From Proteiniphilum propionicum (GTDB taxonomy: Bacteria; Bacteroidota; Bacteroidia; Bacteroidales; Dysgonomonadaceae), in assembly GCF_022267555.1 (NCBI RefSeq), contig NZ_CP073586.1, positions 2,894,501-2,958,500 of the forward strand: DNA of 64,000 bases. Reading direction: 5' to 3'. Shown here one piece after another: positions 52,249 to 61,418 of this stretch (within the stretch, counting starts at the first letter, position 1; each line of letters opens with the position of its first letter). The translations under genes and the position numbers were made by a program. A model generated the notes under the pieces. The model saw nothing but the letters and a program-made list of their open reading frames with translations, had not been told where the DNA came from and did not search any database.

Positions 52249-53532
52249 TTAGTTCTGATTAGTTGAATGTTTCAGTGAATAAACCGACATTAGATATTGA
52301 ATTTCGTGAAGCGTTTTGGATTGCCTGGCAGCCTCTTCAGCATTTATCTCTCTCATAAGGTCCGAAACGGTAAGTGTGCCATTTTCCACCTTCACCTCTG
52401 CTGCCTTGCGAATAAATGTTTGGTGGCGAATGATTTCATCATCATCCTGCATTGTCTTTTTATATTTTTCTATCTCTATCTGCTGTTGCGGTATCTGCAT
52501 AAACAAATTTTGCATAAAGACCTCTCTTTGAGTATTCACTGCCTTTTTTTGTAAATCAATAATTTTTTTATCGTTATTTAATGTATACAAATTTCCAAAG
52601 TTCCATATCAGGCGGATTCCACCCAAAAAGTAAGGTGAAAATTCGTTATCGAACATATTCAATCCCGGCTTTCCGTAGCCACCCTGTGCAAAGGCTCCCA
52701 ACTTCGGCATATTCTTAGCCTTTAATAGCAATTTTTGCGACTCAATAGCTTCCTCCTGCGCGTTGAACATCTTTAATTCTGGACGGTTGATGATAGGAGA
52801 TATTAAATCGGTTTCGGGGTTTGGTTTTACAAAAGTCATATCTTTATCAAGTGGCTCTCCCGTCATCACCGATAACATCCGGATATATGCATCAAGTGTG
52901 GATTCAAGGCTGATTTTCTGCTGTCCCGCTTTCAGCTGTTCCACCTTAACCGTGCTGAGGTCGGAAACGTTTGCCACACCATTTTGCACATAGGCCTGTA
53001 CGTTATCGTAATTGCGTTGCAGTTCTTTTTCCAGGATTTCATGTTGCTGCAGATTTCCCTTCATTAGTAGTATACCGAAATAGAGATTGTTTACACGCTC
53101 TCTCAAAGCGTAAATTTCAGTATCCAGTTTTTTAATCTCTAGTTCAGAGTTAGCTGTCAGGCTCTTCTTCTGAGCGGTAATGTTGCCTCCATCCCAGATA
53201 GTCTGGTTCAGTTCAGCCACTAATCGGTATTGATCCTGATCTGGTACAGGAATTTCAATGGAAGGAAATTCAATCGGAAGATCCAGGTCGATTTTTGTAA
53301 CGTCTGACTGCCAGGCTGCCTGTGAGCTTATAGAACCCTGCGGGAGATACCCCCTGTTTGCATTATCTATGCTGAAATCCCTAGTTTTTTCAATAATGTT
53401 GTATCTTGCAATTGCAGGGTAGTTTGTTTTAGCTTTTACCTGCATTTCATCAAGTGTGATGACCTGTCCCGATGCCAGTATAATGTTTAGCCAGATCAAT
53501 CCTAAGAATAACAGAAATGTTTTTGGTCTCAT
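52249..53532 (-). CDS. TolC-family outer membrane efflux protein
   Basis: 427 residues with a signal peptide (about residues 1-22, cleavage after LASG). Two structural repeats of the TolC fold can be seen: helix segments with NVQAYVQNGVANVSDLSTVKVEQLKA in the first half and AEVKVENGTLTVSDLMREINAEEAAR in the second, each containing the conserved equatorial N-G-x-x-x-x-S-D-L motif. It forms the outer-membrane exit duct for the ABC exporter. It is the second gene of the operon after the TetR regulator (72 bases between them). Confidence 0.92.
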   Translation of the reverse strand: MRPKTFLLFLGLIWLNIILASGQVITLDEMQVKAKTNYPAIARYNIIEKTRDFSIDNANRGYLPQGSISSQAAWQSDVTKIDLDLPIEFPSIEIPVPDQDQYRLVAELNQTIWDGGNITAQKKSLTANSELEIKKLDTEIYALRERVNNLYFGILLMKGNLQQHEILEKELQRNYDNVQAYVQNGVANVSDLSTVKVEQLKAGQQKISLESTLDAYIRMLSVMTGEPLDKDMTFVKPNPETDLISPIINRPELKMFNAQEEAIESQKLLLKAKNMPKLGAFAQGGYGKPGLNMFDNEFSPYFLGGIRLIWNFGNLYTLNNDKKIIDLQKKAVNTQREVFMQNLFMQIPQQQIEIEKYKKTMQDDDEIIRHQTFIRKAAEVKVENGTLTVSDLMREINAEEAARQSKTLHEIQYLMSVYSLKHSTNQN

Positions 53533-53603
53533 ATTTTCATCTCTTTATTATATTTATTATACTATTGTCAGATGTAATCTTTGATCATGTTGGTTTTATC
53601 TCT

Positions 53604-54191
53604 TTATTTGGTTATGCTTGTTATCCATCGTAAGATTTTATCTTTTCTTTCGGTCACAAACTCTTTAAATTTTTCATCCTTTACCAATCCCGAAGAAATT
53701 ATCAACGGCTTAGCAACGAACGGAAACATAGTAAGGCTAAGCGTGTTAATTATCAGATCAGTTGCTGATATTTCAACACCTTTCTCTTTCAACTGCTTTT
53801 CAATAACCGGTTGAGCAATCTGCCGTGTATTTTGTGTTATTTCCACAAATAGTTCCTTGTTTACCGACAATTCATTAAGTATAAAAATTGGGAGTTCCTC
53901 ATTTTCAAGCAACAGATTGGTATATCCTTCAGTGATAGACATTATTTTATCTTCAAGAGAAATATTATCATCAGATAAAATTGGCCCCATTGCACCAAGT
54001 AACATCTTTAGCTTTTCTCTTACCACATGTTTAAAAAGCTTCTCTTTGCTACCAAAGTAATAATTAAGAAGTGCCAGATTGGCACCTGCCTCTTCAGCAA
54101 TATCTCTTGTTCTTGTGGCAGCATACCCCTTTTGTGTGAATATTTTATCGGCTGCCCTGATAATTTTCTGTTCTGTTGTATTAGTCTCCAT
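53604..54191 (-). CDS. TetR family transcriptional regulator
   Basis: 195 residues. The N-terminal helix-turn-helix is typical (IIRAADKIFTQKGYAATRTRDIAEEAGANLALLNYYFGSKEKLFKHVV). The C-terminal ligand-binding region is helical, with a hydrophobic core and no recognisable specificity motif. As the first gene of the efflux operon it probably represses its own transcription and that of the six genes behind it, with release by the exported compound. The 610-bp upstream region contains a 19-bp tandem repeat. Confidence 0.92.
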   Translation of the reverse strand: METNTTEQKIIRAADKIFTQKGYAATRTRDIAEEAGANLALLNYYFGSKEKLFKHVVREKLKMLLGAMGPILSDDNISLEDKIMSITEGYTNLLLENEELPIFILNELSVNKELFVEITQNTRQIAQPVIEKQLKEKGVEISATDLIINTLSLTMFPFVAKPLIISSGLVKDEKFKEFVTERKDKILRWITSITK

Positions 54192-54354
54192 TCTTCATTA
54201 ATTTTTCTTGATCATGAGAAATTTATATCTTGTCTTTTGGTTAAACAAATGTTTTAATCAAATGTTTAATCATTAGATATATTTCATATGCTTTTTTATT
54301 ATTATTATGATTTAAAGTAAAATCAGTCACATTATTCTTAATAAATTGAAATTT

Positions 54355-54466
54355 AGTCTGCTGATTTAAAGATAATCTGCTGTTTTAGGGACAGTCTGCT
54401 CATTTAAGGATAGTCTGCTGTTTTAGGGACAGTCTGCCATTTTAGAGACAGTCTGCTGTTTTTTCC
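54355..54466. repeat. 19-bp tandem repeat array upstream of the TetR gene
   Basis: Five full 19-bp units (AGTCTGCTGTTTTAGGGAC and variants at 54355, 54374, 54393, 54412, 54431) and a 17-bp partial copy at 54450. Units differ at 1-6 positions, mostly in the TTTTAGGGAC half. The array is 164-275 bp upstream of the TetR start in a 610-bp region with no gene. The remainder of this region is AT-rich and shows nothing else I can name. Direct adjacency of the units rules out CRISPR. Confidence 0.9.
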
Positions 54467-54801
54467 AAAGTACTTCCCCTCCCTACCTGAAAATATACAT
54501 TTGTTTTAACAAAAAACATTCATATATCATATCTTCAAGCTATAATTGCATTTAATGGTTACATGCAAAAGTTGTAAATAAAATATTCCAGGTTAATGTC
54601 ATCAATACTTTGGTAATCTTTTAAAATAGTTATCATAATTCCCTGAAAATCAAGAAAGCATGGCTCTTTTGAAAATTAGGCATAACATATTGGCTATCAT
54701 CATTAAAGATGAAGGTCTAACGAAGCATTATCTCATCATAGATAACAATATTGTCCAATTCGCAGTAACTGATACAATTACACAATCTTCGGTTGATGTA
54801 T

Positions 54802-57036
54802 TTATAAATAATACCCGAGACTCAGGAAGGGGTGGAATTTACGTGAAAGGCCTGAATATCCGAACTCAACTCTAAGGGGGCCCACAATTGAAAGATAGGA
54901 GTAACCAAGGTTGACCCCAAAATATGATTTACCATCAAAAAGGTTGTAAACATGATTATTATGTACAGTATAGTTTACATTTGCATAGAGATAGTTATTC
55001 GGTTTGAAATTATAGTGCCCCATTATATCAGCAGAGAACACCATATTGTCTAAAATCTCCATTCCTGATGATCCCTGAAGTGAAATTTGATGTGGTAAAT
55101 AATGATCATCGAATCTGCCGCCGACAAAGTTACGGTACATTAGGGGAACGCTGTCGTTCATTATGTACCGTGATGTAACACGGGGTGTAATATAGATACC
55201 ATCAGCTAAATAAACAGGTTTGTAAAAATTCATCTCCAAAATGCTTAAAGGCGAATCATTATCAAGCTTCAGGAAGTTATCAGTGTTAACTGAATAACGA
55301 AACGAAAAGTACTGTCCCGATGAAGGGAAATAAGTGGTATTGAGATTATCATAAACTCCATCGAGCTGATAGTTTATATATAGCTTGTCTTTTATTCTTG
55401 TATAATTTTCATCTACAATACGCCCTAAGACATTGAAAAGGTGAAAATGCTCAAGCCGGGAACCAAGATGCAGCCTGAAATTGCCAAAATATAATTCAGA
55501 AAAATTTAGATCCAGGGAATTTCGGTTGACCGACATCTTATATTCAAGCTTGCCTCTTTCATATATACTCAGATCGTTTTTACTGATCCTGTAGTTGGCG
55601 CCAGCCTTATAGAAGATGCCACTGTTTATTGAATAGTCTGCCATAAGATAGGGATCGCGGCTAAGTCGTGCTGTAATATCAATCATTGAATTCAGCGATG
55701 TGCTTAAGCGAATTGTTGTATTGGCAAAAACAGCCGCCATATCATTGGTGTCGAAGTATGCACCCATATTGAGGGTATTTGATTCTTTAGCTTCGACAAA
55801 AAAAACAAGATCGAAAGGCTGATCCCCGTCGAGACGATAATAAACACGTGAAAAGAGCCCGCTGGCATATATCCGTGAGGTCATGCCATCTAAATCTTTC
55901 CGAGTTACTCTATTCTCTTTGACAGAGATCCAGCGTAATATCTGCTTTTCCTCTACAGGTGAAACACCTTCAATGCGTATATTATCGATTATAAGTGTAT
56001 CGATATGGATATAGGGATTTTTATTCTCCCTTTCAATTTTACTACTATCCTCCAATCCAAGTGACTCTTTTAAGGCAATCAGCTCATCCCATTTCTCCAT
56101 AGCTGCCTGTTCACCGCGAGAGATAATTGAGTCGATGGCAGGTCTTTGAAAATCCATGGACCCATATGGGTGGATACGTGGTAAAATCATAAGATCGGTA
56201 TCTTTTATGTTCTTCTGGAGTTTTTGCTGCCCGATAAAATTAAAGATGTTTTCTGTAACCTCTGTAATACTGCCACGGCTGTGTACTGATTTCTCATCTG
56301 ACGGCATAATTACACCAATTATAATATCGGCTCCCATACTCCTTGCTACATCAACCGGGAAATTATTGATCACACCTCCGTCAATCAATACCATGCTGTC
56401 CCTCTCTACCGGTGTAAAAACGCCCGGAATAGCCATACTTGCGCGCATGGCCTCGGGCAGAATTCCTTCCCTGAAAACAAACTCCTCACCAGTAAGCAAA
56501 TCAGCTGCAACACAACCGAAAGGGATTGGAAGAGAGTCGAAATCCATTTCATCCTGATAGCCGATAGTCATATTCAGAAAAAGGCTGTATAGATTTTGCC
56601 CTGTAAAAACACCCTGTGGAAGGCTCACCTTGCTGCTTCTTTCTTTAAGTTTTAGCCTGTAGGGTAGGGATACGATATATTTTTTTTGATGATTCCTCTG
56701 AGATGCAGACAGGTTCTCACGGTAAATATTGTCGCGCATAAGATAGCTCCAATCCTGAATCTGGATAAGTGAATCAATCATATTTGCACTGTAGCCTGCT
56801 GCGTATAGTCCTCCCACTACAGCCCCCATACTGGTACCGGCAATATAGTCGATGGGAATACCGGCATTCTCCAACACCTTTAATGCGCCCACATGTGAAA
56901 ATCCTTTTGCCGATCCGCCACTTAGCACCACTCCCACCTTTTTGCGTTGCTGCTCCTGTTTGCGTTGCTGCTCCTGTCCCATAGCGGCAAAAGCAAAACA
57001 ACCGATGATCATCAATATTGTAGTCAGTTTTTTCAT
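54802..57036 (-). CDS. Patatin-like phospholipase with POTRA and Omp85-type barrel (PlpD-like)
   Basis: 744 residues. A signal peptide (1 to about 20) is followed by a short QEQQRK duplication (encoded by an 18-bp direct repeat near 56940-56977). The patatin domain has oxyanion loop SGGSAKGFSHVG (39-50), the nucleophile in GTSMG (Ser69) and the catalytic Asp in LIDGG (Asp219). A POTRA-like domain (about 350-430; IDNIRIEGVSPVEEKQILRWI) and a 16-strand Omp85-type barrel ending in GLSRKFHPFLSLGYYL follow. The protein is the single-chain type V-d secretion architecture, with the lipase domain exported through or anchored by its own barrel. Confidence 0.93.
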   Translation of the reverse strand: MKKLTTILMIIGCFAFAAMGQEQQRKQEQQRKKVGVVLSGGSAKGFSHVGALKVLENAGIPIDYIAGTSMGAVVGGLYAAGYSANMIDSLIQIQDWSYLMRDNIYRENLSASQRNHQKKYIVSLPYRLKLKERSSKVSLPQGVFTGQNLYSLFLNMTIGYQDEMDFDSLPIPFGCVAADLLTGEEFVFREGILPEAMRASMAIPGVFTPVERDSMVLIDGGVINNFPVDVARSMGADIIIGVIMPSDEKSVHSRGSITEVTENIFNFIGQQKLQKNIKDTDLMILPRIHPYGSMDFQRPAIDSIISRGEQAAMEKWDELIALKESLGLEDSSKIERENKNPYIHIDTLIIDNIRIEGVSPVEEKQILRWISVKENRVTRKDLDGMTSRIYASGLFSRVYYRLDGDQPFDLVFFVEAKESNTLNMGAYFDTNDMAAVFANTTIRLSTSLNSMIDITARLSRDPYLMADYSINSGIFYKAGANYRISKNDLSIYERGKLEYKMSVNRNSLDLNFSELYFGNFRLHLGSRLEHFHLFNVLGRIVDENYTRIKDKLYINYQLDGVYDNLNTTYFPSSGQYFSFRYSVNTDNFLKLDNDSPLSILEMNFYKPVYLADGIYITPRVTSRYIMNDSVPLMYRNFVGGRFDDHYLPHQISLQGSSGMEILDNMVFSADIMGHYNFKPNNYLYANVNYTVHNNHVYNLFDGKSYFGVNLGYSYLSIVGPLRVEFGYSGLSRKFHPFLSLGYYL

Positions 57037-57064
57037 CTCCTGTTATATAGAATTTAAGTAACGG

Positions 57065-57072
57065 CAAATATA
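57065..57072 (-). promoter_or_regulatory. Candidate -7 promoter element of the patatin/barrel gene
   Basis: TATATTTG on the minus strand is an exact TAnnTTTG match, 28 bases before the start codon; TTTTG occurs 15 bases further upstream, shorter than the ideal spacing. A CAGGAG purine stretch precedes the ATG. Confidence 0.55.
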
Positions 57073-57310
57073 TAAGGCCAGAATGATCAAAATCCCGATG
57101 CAATTATCCGAAAATCCGAAATAGTGTAACATCAGTAAAAATGCCTGCTATTACTTATAAAATAAAAATGCAAAATTAACACAAAATATCAGCATTTAAA
57201 AGTATAATTAAGGTTTAGTAGCGATTTAAACGGTCAGTAGTTTTTTTAAAAAAACCTTATGTCATTAGGGTGGTTCCGTTTTTCAGATATTTTAATACGG
57301 ACTCAGAATA

Positions 57311-58567
57311 TTATAATTCTACGGTAATTATGTCGTTAATGTCGGTGGTATAATGTTTAGAGAGGAGCTCCTGCCGCATCTTGTGCTTTCGTGTGTCCTG
57401 GGTGGCAAGTCGAACCACCTCTTTGTGGTATTTCCGGTTTAATCCGTCGATTGCCTCCATCAGTTTTTTGTGCCTAAGATCGGAGTTGAAAAAGAGGGAT
57501 GGCTGGAACTCATTGGCATCAACAAAATCCATCAACTGTACCCCCCCGCGCTTGAAATAGATGTTCTGCTTGTATATCTGTTTCAATCCAATGTTGGCAA
57601 ACTTCACCAACTCCAGCGTGGAGTTGGTAGGGAAAGGCAGTCTTATCAGTATTGATGGGAAATATTGCGTTTCAGTTTCCTTGAACCGGTTTGTTTCAAG
57701 GAAAATTACCATTCTGTTGCAGAGAGATCGCTGTTCTCTTAACTTTTCGGCACTCATCGATGTGAAAGTGGTTATACGCTCTCTCACCTCATCAAAGGAG
57801 CGGAGATCCGTTTCGAAGGTACGGGTGGTGCCGATGCTCTTTTTCTTCTCCACAGGTATCATTTCGAGCGTGGGTATTCCCTTTAAATCCTTTTGAAGAT
57901 GCAATCCGGTGATCGTCATGTTTTTGAGCACCCATGATTCGGGCAGCAGGACAAAATCGAACGCTCTTTCAGCACCGATGGCATAAAGTTTTTTTGCGTT
58001 TCTTCTCCCCACGCCCCAAATGTCCTCCACTTTCAACCATCTGAGGGCTTTTATCCTTTTCTCTTCGGTATCGATCACATAGCTGCCACCAGTCTCCTTT
58101 GGGAATTTTTTCGCAATACGGTTTGCCACCTTAGCAAGTGCCTTTGTCGGCGCTATGCCAATACTTATGGGAATGCCCGTGCCCTTTTCTACCCGCATTT
58201 TCATCTGCAGGCCATATTGTTGCAGGTCTGTATCGATCCCGCCGAGGTTCAGGAAACATTCATCGATGGAATAGACCTCCTGTTCGGGGGTGAAACCGGA
58301 CAACAGCCTCATCACTCTGCGGCTCATGTCTCCGTAGAGTGGAAAGTTCGCCGAGAACACCTTCACATCATTTCGCCTGAACACCGATTCATACTCAAAG
58401 GCCGGTGCACCCATCGGGATTCCAATGCTTTTAGCTTCGTTGGAGCGAGCAATAACACATCCGTCGTTGTTTGAAAGAACAACAACAGGCTTGCCGTTCA
58501 GCGTGGGATTAAACACCCTCTCGCACGAAGCATAAAAGTTATTGCAGTCTACCAGCGCGTACATCAA
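57311..58567 (-). CDS. umuC: Y-family DNA polymerase V subunit UmuC
   Basis: 418 residues, the UmuC length. Catalytic carboxylates lie in ALVDCNNFYASCERVF at the N terminus and VYSIDECFLNL near residue 100. Helix-hairpin-helix, little-finger and C-terminal UmuC-specific segments follow (VEDIWGVGRRNAKKLYAIG, KKKSIGTTRTFETDLRSFDEV, FFNSDLRHKKLMEAIDGLNRKY). It performs error-prone translesion synthesis with the UmuD cleavage product. The start overlaps the umuD stop by four bases (ATGA). Confidence 0.96.
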   Translation of the reverse strand: MMYALVDCNNFYASCERVFNPTLNGKPVVVLSNNDGCVIARSNEAKSIGIPMGAPAFEYESVFRRNDVKVFSANFPLYGDMSRRVMRLLSGFTPEQEVYSIDECFLNLGGIDTDLQQYGLQMKMRVEKGTGIPISIGIAPTKALAKVANRIAKKFPKETGGSYVIDTEEKRIKALRWLKVEDIWGVGRRNAKKLYAIGAERAFDFVLLPESWVLKNMTITGLHLQKDLKGIPTLEMIPVEKKKSIGTTRTFETDLRSFDEVRERITTFTSMSAEKLREQRSLCNRMVIFLETNRFKETETQYFPSILIRLPFPTNSTLELVKFANIGLKQIYKQNIYFKRGGVQLMDFVDANEFQPSLFFNSDLRHKKLMEAIDGLNRKYHKEVVRLATQDTRKHKMRQELLSKHYTTDINDIITVEL

Positions 58568-58998
58568 TGTTTGCGTATTGAATATTTTACAATTCCCCAG
58601 ATGATTACACCTTGTTCGTAATTAACCTCGATAAGGGGAAAATCCTGGTTAGAGGGGACCAGGAAGCATTTCCCGTCCTTTAGTTTTATCCGTTTCAATG
58701 TGAATTCTCCATTGATAAAACAAAGAGCAATTTTGTTTTCTTCCCACTCCAGGCTTTTGTCTATGATAAGCAGATCCCCGTCGTTGAAATCGTTGCTCAT
58801 GGAACTACCGGCCACCCTGGCAAAAAAAGTTGTCTCCTTATGGTCTATCAGCAACTCGTCAAGGCTGATATAATCGTGGAAAAAATCATCCGCCGGCGAA
58901 GGAAATCCGGCCTGAACATTTCCTATGTAAGGATATTTTTGTTCAGAGCTTTTATGATGGATCAGCTCAATTTTCTGGGTGTTCAGTTCCTTTTGCAT
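58564..58998 (-). CDS. umuD: UmuD-like S24 autoprotease
   Basis: 144 residues. The self-cleavage site Ala30-Gly31 lies in NVQAGFPSPADD, the catalytic Ser66 in VAGSSMSND, and the Lys102 in FTLKRI, all at the spacing expected for LexA/UmuD proteins. There is no N-terminal DNA-binding domain, so it is UmuD and not LexA. RecA-stimulated cleavage would activate polymerase V with the overlapping umuC. Confidence 0.94.
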   Translation of the reverse strand: MQKELNTQKIELIHHKSSEQKYPYIGNVQAGFPSPADDFFHDYISLDELLIDHKETTFFARVAGSSMSNDFNDGDLLIIDKSLEWEENKIALCFINGEFTLKRIKLKDGKCFLVPSNQDFPLIEVNYEQGVIIWGIVKYSIRKH

Positions 58999-59002
58999 GG
59001 AA

Positions 59003-59010
59003 CAAATGTA
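59003..59010 (-). promoter_or_regulatory. Candidate -7 element very close to umuD start
   Basis: TACATTTG on the minus strand matches TAnnTTTG exactly but ends only four bases before the umuD ATG. If used, the transcript would start at or next to the start codon (leaderless), or the real start is further in. The rest of the 376-bp gap to 59375 has no gene I can support and no SOS-box consensus I can recognise. Confidence 0.35.
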
Positions 59011-59374
59011 AGGTTTTTTTATTATATGGGAATGATAATTTTAATGCTATTTTTTATTTTTATACTGTCTCGTGCCGCCATTCAAAAAAGTTTTATCGGA
59101 CAACAGTGATTTGGAATAAGCACTCATTTTCTTTAAAAACATTCTAAGTTAAATTTAGAAGTGCAACTTTCCCGGTAAGTTTTATATAGGTTTTTTAAAC
59201 AAAACCATAAAAAAGCGATATCTATATTCTCATACGGACATCGCAAGTAATTAATAACTTTAAAAATTTTTATAAAGAAAAAAATTATCGGCATTTCTGC
59301 CTCGCACTTTTCGGTATGAACAAAAAGTGTATGCAATAGTAATACATAATTATTTATATTCCAAATAATTCTCG

Positions 59375-59695
59375 TTAAAGGTAGAATTGAGATAGAATCT
59401 TAACAAATGAAACAGGGTTGGTTATCTTCATAACGGATGATGGCATGGGCTTTGATGCCACCATTCTTCTTTCAATATAAGTACCTCCCAAAAAAGCTAA
59501 TCCACGTCCAACTTCACCGCTTAGCATTTGTCCCAATCCGGGCACAAAGTAAGAGGAAAATCCCATCACAATAGGGTTGTGTTTGTCTCCCGGTTGTGGT
59601 ACGTACATCTTATAATCGTATTTCTGCTTTTTCAACTTGTAGTTTTGTGCTTGCACATTAGAAGAAAAGCAGCCAATGCTTCTACTACACCTCAA
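59375..59695 (-). pseudogene. Truncated small membrane protein with PGLGQ motif
   Basis: The central part NYKLKKQKYDYKMYVPQPGDKHNPIVMGFSSYFVPGLGQMLSGEVGRGLAFLGG matches the first half of Bacteroidales membrane proteins in which a tyrosine-rich linker leads to a helical hairpin of the YFVPGLGQMYxGxxxxG type. After GLAFLGG the sequence turns into an unrelated low-complexity end, and the region before NVQAQ looks like the end of a signal peptide joined to foreign sequence. Both ends appear to be broken. It is divergent from the signal peptidase remnant on the other strand and shares a junction with it near 59680. Confidence 0.5.
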
Positions 59696-60388
59696 TTTTG
59701 GTGTTTAGTTTCATCCTGCTGCGCGTATTTGTTTTCGGTTCGTACAAAATCCCCACCGATTCCATGGAGCCTACAATCATTCCCGGCGATTACGTATGGG
59801 TAAACAAACTGGCTTATGGCGCCCGGTAGTTCGATCTGTTCGATGCCGTGGAAGGGAAAGAGGTGTATTGGAATTCCCAGCAATACACTCCAAATAATCA
59901 ACGGATTTTACGTGGTAAATTCCGATACAAGCAAAAATTATGGAAATGTAACCGCCGAACGGGCACTAAGCAGAAAAACAAAAAAACAGTTGCCCGATGG
60001 TGTATTTCACACATTCCCTTGGGATAGCACACTCAATTGGAATATAAAAGATTTTGGACCGCTGTACATCCCCCGAAAAGGAGATAAAATAGTGTTGGAG
60101 AGAACAAACAGCCTTTTATATAAAAAAATAATAGAGTGGGAGAAAGGTTATCCGCTTACCCTCAGCAAAGATACATTGTGGGACAATGCTACTCCACTTC
60201 CATCGTATATTTTCTCGCACAATTATTATTTTATGGGAGGCGACAAAGTAGAAAACTCGCAGGATTCCCGTTATTGGGGCTTACTCCCCGATGATCTGAT
60301 TGTGGGTAAGGCCGCCTTTATTTGGAAATCAAAAGAGCCTTATTCCGTTAAAATCCGATGGAATAGGGTATTCAAAAAGATAGAATAA
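59677..60388 (+). pseudogene. Signal peptidase I, broken by stop, deletion and frameshift
   Basis: The first frame reads ILVFSFILLRVFVFGSYKIPTDSMEPTIIPGDYVWVNKLAYGAR followed by TAG; TDSMEPT is the catalytic-serine box of type I signal peptidases. A second frame then carries GKRCIGIPSNTLQIINGFYVV, equal to the lysine-box region KRC(I/V)xxPGDTLQI with GD changed to SN, and the long Bacteroidales-type insertion and C-terminal part (NYYFMGGDKVENSQDSRYWGLLPDDLIVGKA) to the stop at 60388. A segment between the two boxes is missing. It stands at the head of the NVEALA peptide genes, where a dedicated signal peptidase gene is usual. Confidence 0.75.
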
Positions 60389-60743
60389 TCCCCAAGAACA
60401 GAATTTTAACAACATCTCAACGCTTTTTCTTAGGAGCATAAGTTGTCATTCTTTTAACTGCTAGACACGTTCTTTGTGACCTATAGAACAAACAGCGACA
60501 ATATATATTGCTCATTATCTGTCAATTTAATGAAATGAGTTATAAATGAGTTATAATTTATTGCTAATTCTTTATGAAGTTCTATTTTTACCCCTTACAA
60601 ACACATATAAAAGGTGATAGTCAACGAAGAAAAAACAGACAAACATAACAAGCTACGGGCTTGAGCTATCGAAAGGATAGATATAGCAAAGAAACAGATT
60701 CAACAACAACAAAATTTACAAAATCATTAAAAACGAATTTATT
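60389..60743 (+). other. Leader and promoter region of the NVEALA peptide genes
   Basis: 355 bp without a gene. A promoter-like TTG, 19-bp spacer and TATTTTTA occur around 60560-60595, close to but not equal to the TAnnTTTG consensus. Further down CTATC GAAA GGATAG forms a small tetraloop hairpin (about 60667-60681), and the sequence becomes A/C-rich (AACAACAACAAAATT) before the start at 60744. A duplicated ATGAGTTATAA lies near 60535-60555. Confidence 0.45.
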
Positions 60744-61022
60744 ATGACTAAAAAAACAATTTTAAGCAGTATTTTCGCAATAGCATTGGTAGCAGTTGCA
60801 GGAATGGGAATAACCAAGAGTGTGAACAACGATGCGAATCTTTCGGATTTGGCATTAGCTAATGTGGAAGCATTGGCTGATAGTGAATCAGGAGGGGGAG
60901 GATACTACGATTGTAAGCAAGGTACAGAAAGTAGTCATGGGACACGAGAGTTTTGGTGCGGTACATGTTCGGATACCAAAATAAATAAGAGTGGAATAAC
61001 AGGAGGCTGTAGACTCAACTAA
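60744..61022 (+). CDS. NVEALA-domain exported peptide 1
   Basis: 92 residues. A secretory signal (ILSSIFAIALVAVAGMGI) is followed by a spacer and the diagnostic motif LANVEALADSE at about residues 38-48. The mature part after the motif is small, Gly/Ser-rich and contains Cys residues (YYDCKQGTESSHG, EFWCGTCSDTKIN, GGCRLN) that could make disulfides. NVEALA proteins occur in Bacteroidales next to beta-propeller proteins and a dedicated signal peptidase, and their function is unknown. The NVEALA motif probably marks the leader cleavage region. Confidence 0.9.
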   Translation: MTKKTILSSIFAIALVAVAGMGITKSVNNDANLSDLALANVEALADSESGGGGYYDCKQGTESSHGTREFWCGTCSDTKINKSGITGGCRLN

Positions 61023-61034
61023 AATTATTATTTT

Positions 61035-61307
61035 ATGAAAAAAATAGTATCTCATATTATATTTTTAACGTTTTGTGTGATATCTGGCATATCAATTCAC
61101 AATTTAATAATGAAAGAAAATAAAAATATTCCAGATGTAACACTTTTTAATGTAGAAGCATTGGCTAATGCGGAATCTCCAGGACAGTTTAACTGGTGTA
61201 AAACTGGAACAATTTCCAGTTATGGTATGTGGGTTCTTCATTGTGGAAACTGCGATATGCAAATGGTTGGTTATTCAACGGGAGAGGGATATTGCTATAA
61301 AAAATAG
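61035..61307 (+). CDS. NVEALA-domain exported peptide 2
   Basis: 90 residues starting 12 bases after peptide 1. The signal segment (IIFLTFCVISGISIHNLI) precedes TLFNVEALANAES, then a short mature part with the same cysteine layout as peptide 1 (NWCKTGTISSYG, LHCGNCDMQM, EGYCYKK). Four aligned Cys positions (C, CGxC, C) are shared by the two peptides although most other mature residues differ. This suggests a conserved disulfide-bonded product with a variable surface. Confidence 0.88.
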   Translation: MKKIVSHIIFLTFCVISGISIHNLIMKENKNIPDVTLFNVEALANAESPGQFNWCKTGTISSYGMWVLHCGNCDMQMVGYSTGEGYCYKK

Positions 61308-61418
61308 CTTGGAGCGTGAATATGGGGGAGATAGAGTGGCTCTAAACAGATCAAATATGGACATTGTACTTCTTCTATCGCCCTCTTTTTATTGATTGAC
61401 TAAAATACTTATTGGCAA

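Noticed and set aside
54660-54875. 71-codon + strand reading frame at the end of the patatin/barrel gene
   Set aside because: Overlaps the barrel C terminus on the opposite strand and shows no motif.
59133-59336. 67-codon minus-strand reading frame upstream of umuD
   Set aside because: AT-rich, rich in Phe, Ile and Lys, with no domain pattern and no promoter; probably chance.
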